Of a stretch of DNA of 58,161 nucleotides, positions 36,381 to 44,651 are shown one piece after another. Under the pieces are notes generated by a model. That model was not told the DNA's origin. It ran no database searches and saw only the letters and a program-made list of their open reading frames with translations. A program made the position numbers and the translations under genes. This DNA comes from Hymenobacter lapidiphilus. Its GTDB lineage: Bacteria; Bacteroidota; Bacteroidia; Cytophagales; Hymenobacteraceae. The stretch lies in the NCBI RefSeq assembly GCF_003417065.2, contig NZ_QVLT01000029.1:1-58161 (forward strand), read 5' to 3'. Numbering within the stretch: position 1 is the first letter of the stretch; every line of letters starts with the position of its first letter.

Positions 36381-37548
36381 TTACATATCTCTTCGACGCC
36401 AAGCCACCCTTTTGTGCAGAGGGTGCTCAACAAATTTGTACAATAGATAAGCAAGTATATTTAGTAGCACAAATTTTACCGCAATATTATCTGACACGTA
36501 TTTAATAATCAACGAATTAAATACTCCTAAATGCACTAAATAAAAAGCGTAGGAGCTTTTCCCCATTACATCCATAAATGGAGATTCCAGGATCTTGCGC
36601 ACGAAACTGTGCTCGAATATTAGGCCATAGAAAAGCATCGCTATTCCTATCGGTAGCGCCACGTTGTTTACGGCAATGCCTATCGGATTCAAATTGCCAT
36701 TATCAAAATCAAGTGGCGAGTCTAGAAACACCAATGCTAATGTACTGGCTACTACCCAACATATTCCGGCAAGCGTCCACTTCACATTATTGACACTGTA
36801 ATTATTCGCTAACTGGGTCTTGACCAGCAAACCAAGAGCAATCCCAATTATAAACTCTGTGGATCGGCCAAAAAAGGTATAATTGAACATAAAGTCATTT
36901 GACCCAAATAGCCCAAAAAGGTGTAATGGAGCAAATATTTTCACTAGCATAAGCCCTGCTAGAATAAAGGCCGGCGCATAAGCCCAGATCAGATATTTAC
37001 GGTACTTAAGGCCCACTAATAGAAAAGGAGCAATCAAATAAAAGCTCTCTTCCACCGTCAAAGACCATCCCTGACTTACACCTGAGAACTTAAAACTAGA
37101 AAAAAACCCTCGCAGAAAGCTAAGATTCAGAAAAGTTAACACACCGCGTTCTGGGTTGCTAAACGTGTGCCACTCCGGCATCAGCCCCAAGTCAGGGCTT
37201 AGACTGGTAGCCAGTATGGTCAAGCAGGTAAGCAGAAAGTAGAGCGGATAGATTCTGGCAATACGATTGCGCATATAGCGACCGGCCCAGTTAAGTGTTA
37301 GCTCAACTTTTTTCGAAGTAACGTAAGCTTATCAACAAGCCTGACAGCACGAAAAATATAGTTACCCCTATGTGCCACTCCTCGCATAGCTGCTCAAAAA
37401 AGGCTCCAACAGGACTCGCGCTATTCTTGAAAATATTGAAATGATGAAAAAACACCATGTAAGCCGCAATGGCTCTGATACCTGTTAATGCACCAAGATA
37501 TATCTTGTTATCGCTGACTACCTCGACCTGTGGTATTTTTGTTAGCAT
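36381..37548 (-). pseudogene. Acyltransferase 3 family (OafA-like) membrane protein, one frameshift
   Basis: The N-terminal frame from ATG 37548 reads NKIYLGALTGIRAIAAYMVFFHH, the R-x10-H motif of acyltransferase_3 proteins, and continues to LLISLRYFEK. A T6 run on the plus strand (37308-37313) then shifts frame. Removing one base joins VELTLNWAGRYMRNRIARIYPLY and about nine further membrane helices with KSSYAFYLVHLGVFN. The corrected length is about 388 residues. The protein likely acetylates a cell-surface glycan using acyl-CoA. GC is low. It is flanked by the MITE-like element and the IS3 copy. Confidence 0.82.
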
Positions 37549-37577
37549 ATGTTGATCCCAATTTTATTTGCGAGTGG

Positions 37578-37585
37578 CAAAGATA
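37578..37585 (-). promoter_or_regulatory. -7 promoter box upstream of the acyltransferase gene
   Basis: TATCTTTG on the minus strand (37585 to 37578) matches TAnnTTTG and ends 29 nt before the ATG at 37548. Confidence 0.5.
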
Positions 37586-37707
37586 GGGGGCTATAAGCGC
37601 ATAAAATTCCTGCCCAATGAACTTTCCCTTGATTATCAAGCGACAGAAGGCACCTCTGAGGTGGTCGGATAAATCTGGACAGAATAGGGTCTTATCTTTC
37701 CAATGTC

Positions 37708-38016
37708 ATGAAAGACAGTCCCCAACCTAGCAAACGTCGGCGCTACGACGCCGCCTTCCGTGCCGAAGCCTTGCGCCTGGCCGAGCAAAGCCGCTCGACG
37801 CAGGCCGCTGCTCGTGCGCTCAATATTGACCCCAAACGCATCTACAAATGGCAGAAAGAGGCGCTCACCCCGGTGGCCGCTGCCCGGGGCGCCGAACTGG
37901 ACCCGGCCACGGCGGCTGAGCTGCGCCAGTTGCGGGCCACCAACCGGCGACAGGCGCAGGAGCTAGAAATTTTAAAAAAAGCCATTGCCATCTTCTCGGT
38001 GACCGACACCCCATGA
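37708..38016 (+). CDS. IS3 transposase OrfA (helix-turn-helix)
   Basis: The 102-residue protein is a typical OrfA: RRYDAAFRAEALRLAEQSRSTQAAARALNIDPKRIYKWQKEA, a helix-turn-helix of the Tnp_1/HTH_IS3 type, then a coiled-coil segment LRQLRATNRRQAQELEILKKAI. It binds the inverted repeats and forms the OrfAB fusion by frameshifting. It overlaps orfB by 4 nt (ATGA). An A7 run at 37974-37980 is the likely slippage site. Confidence 0.88.
   Translation: MKDSPQPSKRRRYDAAFRAEALRLAEQSRSTQAAARALNIDPKRIYKWQKEALTPVAAARGAELDPATAAELRQLRATNRRQAQELEILKKAIAIFSVTDTP
37974..37980 (+). promoter_or_regulatory. Programmed -1 frameshift slippery site (A7)
   Basis: AAAAAAAG lies in the LKK codons of orfA. A -1 slip here leads in frame into the orfB start without a stop, producing the OrfAB fusion typical of IS3 elements. 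Confidence 0.65.
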
Positions 38017-38908
38017 GCCGTTACCGCTTCATCGAGACGCAGCACGCCTTATCCCATTCGGCTGCTCTGCTAGGTGCTGGCAGTACCGGCTAGCGGGTAC
38101 TACGCGTGGCAACAGACGCACCAACACGCGCTGGCACAAGGCCCGCCCGCTTGGGAAACGGTGCTAGTCAAGGTGTTTGGCCGCCATGAGCGCCGCTACG
38201 GCACGCGCCGACTGCAGGTCGCTTTGCGCCGCAAGGGCTACCGCGTCGGTCGTCACCGTGCGGGCGGCCATGCGTCGCCGGGGCCTGCACGCGCTGCAAC
38301 CCAAGGACTTCACCCCGCGCACGACCGACTCCACCCACGGCCTGCGTTGCGCCCCCAACCGGCTGCTGGACCAGCCCAAGCCAACCCAGGCGAACCACGT
38401 CTGGGTCAGCGACATCACGTATCTGCCGCTGGCTAACGGCGACTGGGCCTATTTGTGCGCGTACCAGGACGTGGTCAGCAAGCAGGTGGTGGGCTGGCAC
38501 GTGATGAGTACAATGCCCGAAGAACTTGTCACCAAAGCCTTACAACGCGCTTTTTGGGCGCAACCGCCCGCGCCCGGCTTGCTGGTACACTCCGACCGGG
38601 GCGGGCAGTACTGCGGCAACGCCTACCGACGGCTGCTCCACAACTACCAAGCGGTGCGCTCGCAGAGCCGCCGCGGCGACTGCTACGACAACGCACAGGC
38701 CGAAAGCTTATGGTCGCGCCTCAAAACGGAGATGCTTGAACTTCGTGAGTGGCCCGTTTTTGCGGACTTGGCTGACGCGCAGACCAGCGTCGCCGACTAT
38801 TTTGACTACTACAATCACGAGCGTTTGCACTCCAGTATTGACTACCAGACGCCGTATCACGCTCACCAACAGTTTCTTCAAATTAGTGCCCTAAACTGTC
38901 CAGCGTAA
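38013..38908 (+). pseudogene. IS3 transposase OrfB (DDE integrase), broken
   Basis: The integrase core is recognisable: HVWVSDITYLPL (first Asp), GLLVHSDRGGQY (second Asp), and AESLWSRLKTEML with the catalytic Glu, then YNHERLHSSIDYQTP. It lies in three frames. An extra base near 38049 shifts frame, the resulting frame meets TAG at 38071-38073, and a further shift occurs near 38257-38265 in CACCGTGCGGG. The element cannot make its own full transposase without repair. Confidence 0.85.
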
Positions 38909-38924
38909 TCGGACCACCTCACAC

Positions 38925-40448
38925 TTACCTAGTAGTGAACGTAGTGTCAGCCTTGGCTCTTGGCTGCCATAGCCAATAAATTACTCCGAAAGCAAGTACT
39001 ACGGCCACCGCTTGTATAACCAGATAGGGCGTAGCCGTCCAAGGGCCAAGGTTCATAAAATAAGCTTGTTGCGGCCATTTTAAGAAGTTGCCCTGCTCAA
39101 AATTCAGCATGGGATATATGTCGCCGGGCTTACCGTAGTTGGGATCAAAGTAGTTGAGGGAAACTACCCAGGCTTTAGAAAATAAAGCCGCTAGTATGGC
39201 CGTAACAGCCACTGCTTTCGGGCGCGGGGTAAGGCCATCGGCTACCAGCGCGGCGAGAATGGTTAACAGTGGAACCACGTTAGCCATTTGCCGGGTTTCG
39301 TTGTTTACCGCCTGAATCAGGACGGCCATTAACAGTAGCCCTGTGCCCAGACCCAGCCGCGTAACCGCCTGGAGCGTACGTCGCCAGAATAGCGCGATGA
39401 AGAGGAAGGGCAAGCCGTAGTACAGCACGTGAAACACCAACGACTGCGCCGGCCGCTGTAAAGCCCCGTAGGTGAGGTTGATGGCAAACTGCTGGGGAGT
39501 GAGATACGGATGAGTCGGGTCACCGAGGTAGCGGGTCAGCAAAACATACGCCCCCACAAGGCCCAGCGCGTACAGCCAGCTGAGGCGGGGCCGTAGCAGG
39601 TGCCTCACCCGGGGAATAATTTCCTGCCAGCCCGGAAAAACCGTTTGCGCCAGCGTCGTTTGGGTGTAGGCCAGGTAAGCCCCGATAAGCAGAATGCTCA
39701 ACGGGAGTAGCGGCCGGACCGCGGGGGCCATGTAGAGCGAACCGGGGATGTGCTTGACGTAGATGACCAGAACGAATAGGCCACACACCGCGCTGGCGAT
39801 ACCCGCTGCCCAAATCCGGCTCAGCCAGGGGTTATGGGTTGCTGGAACGGGTTCGGTGGCCGGCACCAGCAGCATGAGCAAATTGAAAAGTAAGGCCGTC
39901 GGCCAGATGGTGAGGGCGACTACCGCGTTGATAAATAAGCCAAGCGGCCGATTCGTAAGGTAACAGTAGAAGCTAATCAGGCCGGAAGCCATAGCTAGTC
40001 GGTCGTAGGTAAATGGGACATAAAAATCGAGCTTGAGGGTAGCAAAGTTGATTAGCATGCTCAGATAGCCAATCCATTGCCCTGGCAAGCCAATTTCCAA
40101 GTATTTTGCCAGCTTGTCCCAGGTATAAATAATGATGAGAGCTATGCCAAGTTGAAAAACCTGGAAGAATAAAATCATGTTGAAGTCGGAAAAAGCAATT
40201 CCGAATACCTTAAAGGTAAAGTGTAGTAGTACATAGGGAAAAATGCGCTGAATACTATAGCTGTTCATGCGGTGGGCAATGAGGTATTCATGCACATCCT
40301 TGGCCATCGGCTTATAGATAGTATACCCCTCAAAGGCAAAGCCCTGATGAAACGGCATGATATCCGGAAATACCCAGTAGAACGTGGTAACGGCCAGTAT
40401 AAATAGCGCAAAAAAAGCCTTAGGATTATGGTACAGATTCTGAAGCAT
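38925..40448 (-). CDS. Polytopic membrane protein, hypothetical
   Basis: The 507-residue protein has about 11-12 hydrophobic segments and an extracytoplasmic loop with YTIYKPMAKDVHEYLIAHRMNSYSIQRIFPY after the first helix. This resembles GT-C-type or EpsG-like polymerase/mannosyltransferase layouts, but I cannot name a family. The 3' end lies 4 bases from the IS3 right terminus and its stop (TAA at 38925-38927) is intact. Context, a polysaccharide locus, suggests a role in polymerising or modifying the glycan. The gene is divergent from the GT2 gene. Confidence 0.6.
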   Translation of the reverse strand: MLQNLYHNPKAFFALFILAVTTFYWVFPDIMPFHQGFAFEGYTIYKPMAKDVHEYLIAHRMNSYSIQRIFPYVLLHFTFKVFGIAFSDFNMILFFQVFQLGIALIIIYTWDKLAKYLEIGLPGQWIGYLSMLINFATLKLDFYVPFTYDRLAMASGLISFYCYLTNRPLGLFINAVVALTIWPTALLFNLLMLLVPATEPVPATHNPWLSRIWAAGIASAVCGLFVLVIYVKHIPGSLYMAPAVRPLLPLSILLIGAYLAYTQTTLAQTVFPGWQEIIPRVRHLLRPRLSWLYALGLVGAYVLLTRYLGDPTHPYLTPQQFAINLTYGALQRPAQSLVFHVLYYGLPFLFIALFWRRTLQAVTRLGLGTGLLLMAVLIQAVNNETRQMANVVPLLTILAALVADGLTPRPKAVAVTAILAALFSKAWVVSLNYFDPNYGKPGDIYPMLNFEQGNFLKWPQQAYFMNLGPWTATPYLVIQAVAVVLAFGVIYWLWQPRAKADTTFTTR

Positions 40449-40867
40449 ATAGTTAACTGCTGGCGTTGATATTAGGAAGGCTGTGTTTGCTGCCTAGTTA
40501 AGGGGCGGGCGTGGTGAAGAGGAGGATGAGCAAGGAAGCTCCGGCCGGTAAATAGGGCCAATGACAACCGCCATTAAATTATCCGGGTGGTCACAGATAA
40601 AATGATGCGCAAATTACGCCATTTCGCCGGTACTCCACGGGAAAAAACAAGGCTGTGTCGGCGGAAAAATGATTGGTCTGGTGCTTTGGCTGGGCTACCG
40701 CAGGACGAGGACAAGTACCTGTTTCACCTGCTCTAGCAGTCACCTTGGTTTAGCAACTGCCCACGTTAGCTTGTTAACCGGCAAAAGGTAACGGCTGATT
40801 CCGCATCTTTGTGCCGGTGAAGGCTTGCCTGCTGGCTTTCGAATATTTCTTGCCTTGCTTTCCGTGT
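40449..40867. other. Divergent intergenic region
   Basis: 419 nt without a convincing gene. Near its right end lies CATCTTTG at 40804-40811, one mismatch from the -7 consensus, 56 nt ahead of the GT2 ATG. Nothing else is clear. Confidence 0.4.
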
Positions 40868-41842
40868 ATGCCCAAGCTCTCCGTTATCATCCCCTGCTAC
40901 TTCAACGAAGATAATATTCCCGTTACTAGCCGCGAATTGCTGGCCAACGAGGCTCTGTTTCCCGCTGACCTGAGCTTTGAGTATATACTCGTGGATGATG
41001 GCTCGGAAGATGGTACGCTCAAGGCGCTGCTGGATTTTCGGGCCGCCTATCCCGATAAAGTACGGGTAGTGGAACTGGCCAGTAATGTGGGCTCCTACAA
41101 CGCCATTGTGGCCGGTATGGCCCAGGCTACCGGTGACTGCATGGCTATTATTACGGCGGATATGCAGGATCCGCCGGAGCTGATGGTGCAGATGTACGAC
41201 TATTGGCAGAAGGGGCTCAAACTCATCATTGGCAACCGGCAGGACCGGGAGGAAACGGGCCTGCAACAGCTGTTCGCCAAGACCTTCCACGCCCTGATGA
41301 AGAAAATTGCCCTGCCCAACATCCCCGATGGCGGCTTCGACTTCGTGTTCTTCGACCGGCAGGTGGCCGAGCACATTCTGCACCTGCACGAGCGGAACAG
41401 CAACCTGTTCTACCTCATGGTCTGGCTGGGCTATCCGTACGTGAACATCCCTTACGTGCGCCGCAAGCGCGAAATCGGGAAGTCGCGCTGGACGCTGAAG
41501 AAGAAGATGAAGCTCTTCATCGACTCCATCCTGGCCTTTTCCTTTTTCCCGATCCGGGCGATTTCCGTACTCGGGCTGGGCCTGGGCCTGGGCGCGTTTG
41601 CCTATGGCCTCTACATCATTGGGCTCCACCTGTTCGGTAGCCAAAAACCCGAAGGCTGGTCGGCGCTGATGGTGGTCGTGTTGTTCGTGTCGGCCTTCCA
41701 GATGACGGCTTTGGGCGTTATTGGCGAGTACGTGTGGCGCGGCCTCGATGCGGCCCGCAACCGCCCGCTCTACGTAGTGAAAGAAGTGTACGGCCCTACC
41801 CCGGCCGTAACGGAGCCCCAGGATCGGCAACTCGGACGGTAG
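40868..41842 (+). CDS. GT2 family glycosyltransferase, GtrB/ArnC-like, membrane-anchored
   Basis: The 324-residue protein from ATG 40868 has a GT-A domain: LSVIIPCYFNEDNIP, then ILVDDGSEDGT, DMQDPPELM (the DxD-equivalent) and RRKREIGKSRWTLKKK. Two C-terminal transmembrane helices follow (about 230-290). This matches polyprenyl-phosphate sugar transferases, which load hexose from a nucleotide sugar onto undecaprenyl phosphate. A GTG at 40811 gives an extended form, but homology begins at 40868. Confidence 0.88.
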   Translation: MPKLSVIIPCYFNEDNIPVTSRELLANEALFPADLSFEYILVDDGSEDGTLKALLDFRAAYPDKVRVVELASNVGSYNAIVAGMAQATGDCMAIITADMQDPPELMVQMYDYWQKGLKLIIGNRQDREETGLQQLFAKTFHALMKKIALPNIPDGGFDFVFFDRQVAEHILHLHERNSNLFYLMVWLGYPYVNIPYVRRKREIGKSRWTLKKKMKLFIDSILAFSFFPIRAISVLGLGLGLGAFAYGLYIIGLHLFGSQKPEGWSALMVVVLFVSAFQMTALGVIGEYVWRGLDAARNRPLYVVKEVYGPTPAVTEPQDRQLGR

Positions 41843-41906
41843 CGCGAAGCAAGGACCTGGTGCAGCGGGGGGGCTACATGTCGGCGTTGCGTCGTCCCGC
41901 CAAAAA

Positions 41907-41941
41907 AATAACCCACTCCGACTAGCGCGGAGTGGGTTATT
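41907..41941. terminator. Intrinsic terminator after GT2 gene
   Basis: AATAACCCACTCCG pairs with CGGAGTGGGTTATT around a 7-nt loop, preceded by an A-rich run. On the plus strand the T tail is short. Confidence 0.8.
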
Positions 41942-42337
41942 GGGTGCCTTGGGGCATAGTGAAGCTAAAACGCGCCCTGCGTTCTTGTGGCATTCGCGAT
42001 GAGATTTATTTTTGAATGCTACAAAATCGTATGCCAAACAGCGGGAGCTTTGCGGGTACCTGCACGTAGCCTCCTTTTGTATAAGTCCTGGCTGCGAAAA
42101 ACTGTTGATTTGTGGTGATGTCCGTCTGGCGGTAGAAAAAACCAGCTCCTGTCAATCACCACGACTATTGTTCGGGTGAAAAGACCGCCCAGCCAGTGCC
42201 CCGGAATTCGCTTCCGTAACAACCAGTCAGATACCGTCAATGGCCAGCAGACCGGTGGGGTCATCATGCGCGAAACCATTACAGTGTGCTCCTGGAGCTG
42301 ATGCGAGGTTTGGGTATGAGCTCTACCTGAATTGAGC

Positions 42338-42345
42338 TATCTTTG
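42338..42345 (+). promoter_or_regulatory. -7 promoter box upstream of the Wzm/Wzt exporter operon
   Basis: TATCTTTG matches TAnnTTTG and lies 25 nt upstream of the GTG at 42370. Confidence 0.5.
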
Positions 42346-42369
42346 CGGCCGGTATAAAGCTGCCTGCGG

Positions 42370-43338
42370 GTGAACGGCGCGCGAACAAGTGCCGTTGCTA
42401 CCCGGCTATTGAACCTAACACCGGTTATCGTGCAAATTATTGAAGCGTCGCCCGCGACGGCCCCCCGGGTGAGCTCCGCGTCGCCGGCCGAAGAGGACTG
42501 GACGGAAATCATTGAGCCCCGCGTTGGGCTGCTCGACCTAGGCCTGAAGGAGGTATGGCGCTACCGGGATCTGGTGTTGCTGTTCGTGCGCCGCGACTTC
42601 GTTTCGACCTATAAGCAGACCATTCTCGGCCCCATCTGGTTTTTCATTCAGCCCCTGCTCACGACCATTACCTATATGGTGGTGTTCAACGGCATTGCCA
42701 ATATGAGTACCGGGGGCGTGCCACCGCTGGCCTTTTACTTGTCGGGTGTGACCATCTGGAACTACTTCGCCCAGGCCCTGACGGCTACTTCCACAGTATT
42801 TACCGCCAATGCGGCCATTTTCGGTAAAGTGTACTTTCCGCGCCTTACCATGCCGCTGTCCATCGTGCTGTCTAATCTGGTGCGGTTCGGCATTCAGCTG
42901 GGGTTGTTTCTACTTATCTGGTCCTATTATCTGCTCACGACCGATACGTTGCACCCGAACCTGTACCTGCTGCTCACGCCGGTGCTGGTGGTGCTGATGG
43001 GGCTGTTGGCCCTCGGGCTGGGCATGATTTTCAGCGCCCTCACTACTAAGTACCGCGACCTGGCCATGCTGCTGGCCTTCGGGGTGCAGCTGCTCATGTA
43101 CGCCACGCCGGTTATTTATCCGCTGGCAAAACTGGAAGCGCTGCCCGAGAAATTCCGCTGGCTGATTCTGGCTAATCCGCTGAACGCCATTGTGGAAACG
43201 TTCCGCTTCGGCTTCCTGGGCTCAGGCTCTTTCAGCTGGGCCTACCTGGGCTACAGTGCCCTAGCCACGGCCGTTATTCTGCTGGTAGGCACCATCATTT
43301 TCAATAAAGTAGAAAAAAGCTTCACCGATACGGTGTAG
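42370..43338 (+). CDS. wzm: ABC-2 polysaccharide export permease (Wzm-like)
   Basis: The 322-residue protein has six transmembrane helices in the ABC2_membrane layout. EVWRYRDLVLLFVRRDFVSTYKQTILGPIWFFIQP is the conserved cytoplasmic segment before helix 1, and ALTTKYRDLAMLL and NPLNAIVETFRFGFLG are late motifs. With the ATPase gene 33 nt downstream it forms the Wzm/Wzt exporter for O-polysaccharide or capsule. The start is a GTG at 42370 or another GTG at 42430; the N-terminal 40 residues are poorly conserved. A -7 box at 42338 fits the first. Confidence 0.87.
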   Translation: MNGARTSAVATRLLNLTPVIVQIIEASPATAPRVSSASPAEEDWTEIIEPRVGLLDLGLKEVWRYRDLVLLFVRRDFVSTYKQTILGPIWFFIQPLLTTITYMVVFNGIANMSTGGVPPLAFYLSGVTIWNYFAQALTATSTVFTANAAIFGKVYFPRLTMPLSIVLSNLVRFGIQLGLFLLIWSYYLLTTDTLHPNLYLLLTPVLVVLMGLLALGLGMIFSALTTKYRDLAMLLAFGVQLLMYATPVIYPLAKLEALPEKFRWLILANPLNAIVETFRFGFLGSGSFSWAYLGYSALATAVILLVGTIIFNKVEKSFTDTV

Positions 43339-43370
43339 TGCCAGGCCACCTGGCCCTTACCGCCAAGCGT

Positions 43371-44651
43371 ATGAGCGACGTCGCCATTAAAGTAGAAAAC
43401 CTGGGCAAACTCTACCGCCTGGGCGAAATCGGGACCGGCACGCTCGGCAGCGACCTGAGCCGGACCTGGGCCCGGCTGCGGGGCAAGGAAGACCCGTTTG
43501 CCAAAATCGGGGAAACCAACGACCGCACCACCAAGGGCAGCAGCGACTTCGTGTGGTCGCTGAAAGACGTGAATTTTGAAGTGAAGCAGGGGGAAGTGCT
43601 CGGCATTATTGGCCGCAACGGAGCCGGCAAATCCACCCTGCTCAAGGTCCTCTCCAAAGTAACGGCTCCCACCACCGGCCGCGTAAAAGTGCGCGGGCGT
43701 ATTGCCTCCCTGCTTGAAGTGGGTACCGGCTTCCACCCCGAGCTGACGGGCCGCGAGAATATCTTCCTCAACGGGGCCATCCTGGGCATGACCAAGGAGG
43801 AAATCCGGCGCAAATTCGATGAAATTGTGGATTTCTCCGGCGTGGAGCGCTACATCGATACGCCAGTGAAGCGCTACAGCAGTGGCATGTACGTGCGCCT
43901 GGCCTTCGCGGTGGCGGCCTTCCTGGAGCCCGAAATCCTGATTGTGGACGAAGTGTTGGCCGTGGGCGACGCCGAGTTCCAGAAGAAGTGCCTGGGCCGC
44001 ATGAAGGACGTGAGCGTGAACGACGGCCGCACGGTGCTGTTCGTGAGCCACAACATGGCCGCCGTCAAGCAGCTCTGCACCCAGGGCCTGGTGATGCGCT
44101 ACGGCAGTACCATTTTCGAAGGCTCGGCCCTGGAAGCCGTCAACTACTACCAGAACTCCAGCGACACCAACTCCTACTTCGAGCACACCGGCCCCTTGGC
44201 GGAAGCGCCCGGCAACGACAACATCCGCCTGCTCAGGTTCGCCGTGAAGCCCCTGCGCGGCGAGCTGCTCACTATTTCCTCAGGCCTGGAATTCGAGCTA
44301 ACGTTCTTCAACCAGAAAGCCGGCATCAACCTCGACGCCACCTTCGAGCTGCGCAACCTGGATGAGATTCCCATCTTCCACCACGGAGCCCTCATCACCA
44401 CGCAAAACGACTCGCAGCAGGGTACTTACACCGTGAAAGGGCACTTGCCGGGCTATCTGCTGAACGCCGGTATCTATCAGTTCAAGCTAATTTTTGGGGA
44501 GAGCCAGCGCCACCTGTTATTTTCAACGGACGATGTATTGCAGTTCGAGGTGTTGAACGAGAGCCTGGGCAGCAACAACAGCATTCTGCCGGGAATACTC
44601 CGGCCGGATATTCAGTACGCGGTTTCCTTCGTCGATGCGGTGCAGGTATGA
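43371..44651 (+). CDS. wzt: ABC polysaccharide export ATPase with carbohydrate-binding C-terminus (Wzt-like)
   Basis: The 426-residue ATPase from ATG 43371 has Walker A GRNGAGKST at 81-89. The Wzt signature-type sequence YSSGMYVRLAFAVA replaces LSGGQ, and Walker B is ILIVDEVLAVGD. After residue about 265 comes a beta-sandwich domain (GLEFELTFFNQKAGINLDATFELRN and YLLNAGIYQFKLIFGE) that in Wzt homologues recognises the polymer's terminal cap. The N-terminal insert (TLGSDLSRTWARLRG) is family-typical. A GTG at 43338 would overlap the permease stop. It overlaps the next gene by 4 nt (ATGA). Confidence 0.92.
   Translation: MSDVAIKVENLGKLYRLGEIGTGTLGSDLSRTWARLRGKEDPFAKIGETNDRTTKGSSDFVWSLKDVNFEVKQGEVLGIIGRNGAGKSTLLKVLSKVTAPTTGRVKVRGRIASLLEVGTGFHPELTGRENIFLNGAILGMTKEEIRRKFDEIVDFSGVERYIDTPVKRYSSGMYVRLAFAVAAFLEPEILIVDEVLAVGDAEFQKKCLGRMKDVSVNDGRTVLFVSHNMAAVKQLCTQGLVMRYGSTIFEGSALEAVNYYQNSSDTNSYFEHTGPLAEAPGNDNIRLLRFAVKPLRGELLTISSGLEFELTFFNQKAGINLDATFELRNLDEIPIFHHGALITTQNDSQQGTYTVKGHLPGYLLNAGIYQFKLIFGESQRHLLFSTDDVLQFEVLNESLGSNNSILPGILRPDIQYAVSFVDAVQV

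Larger units (their letters stand above)
37657..38921 (+). mobile_element. IS3-family insertion sequence, degenerate
   Basis: The 1265-bp element has 33-nt terminal inverted repeats. The left one (37657-37689) starts TGAGGTGGTCGGATAAATCT and the right one (38889-38921) is the inverted TGAGGTGGTCCGATTACGCT. It carries orfA and a damaged orfB with the DDE transposase. No clear target duplication is visible (CTC versus CAC flanks). The right end is 3 nt from the stop codon of the next gene, so its insertion spared that gene. Confidence 0.9.
41843..42369. other. Intergenic region between GT2 and ABC exporter genes
   Basis: About 530 nt. It holds the bidirectional hairpin at 41907-41941 and a -7 box at 42338-42345. 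A minus-strand frame (42019-42279) has no family resemblance and is not called. Confidence 0.4.

Noticed and set aside
40766..42037. 423-residue minus-strand frame over the GT2 gene
   Set aside because: Antisense shadow of a clear GtrB-like glycosyltransferase.
42019..42279. 86-residue minus-strand frame in the gap before the ABC exporter
   Set aside because: No recognisable domain, no promoter or ribosome-site support; cannot be told from chance.
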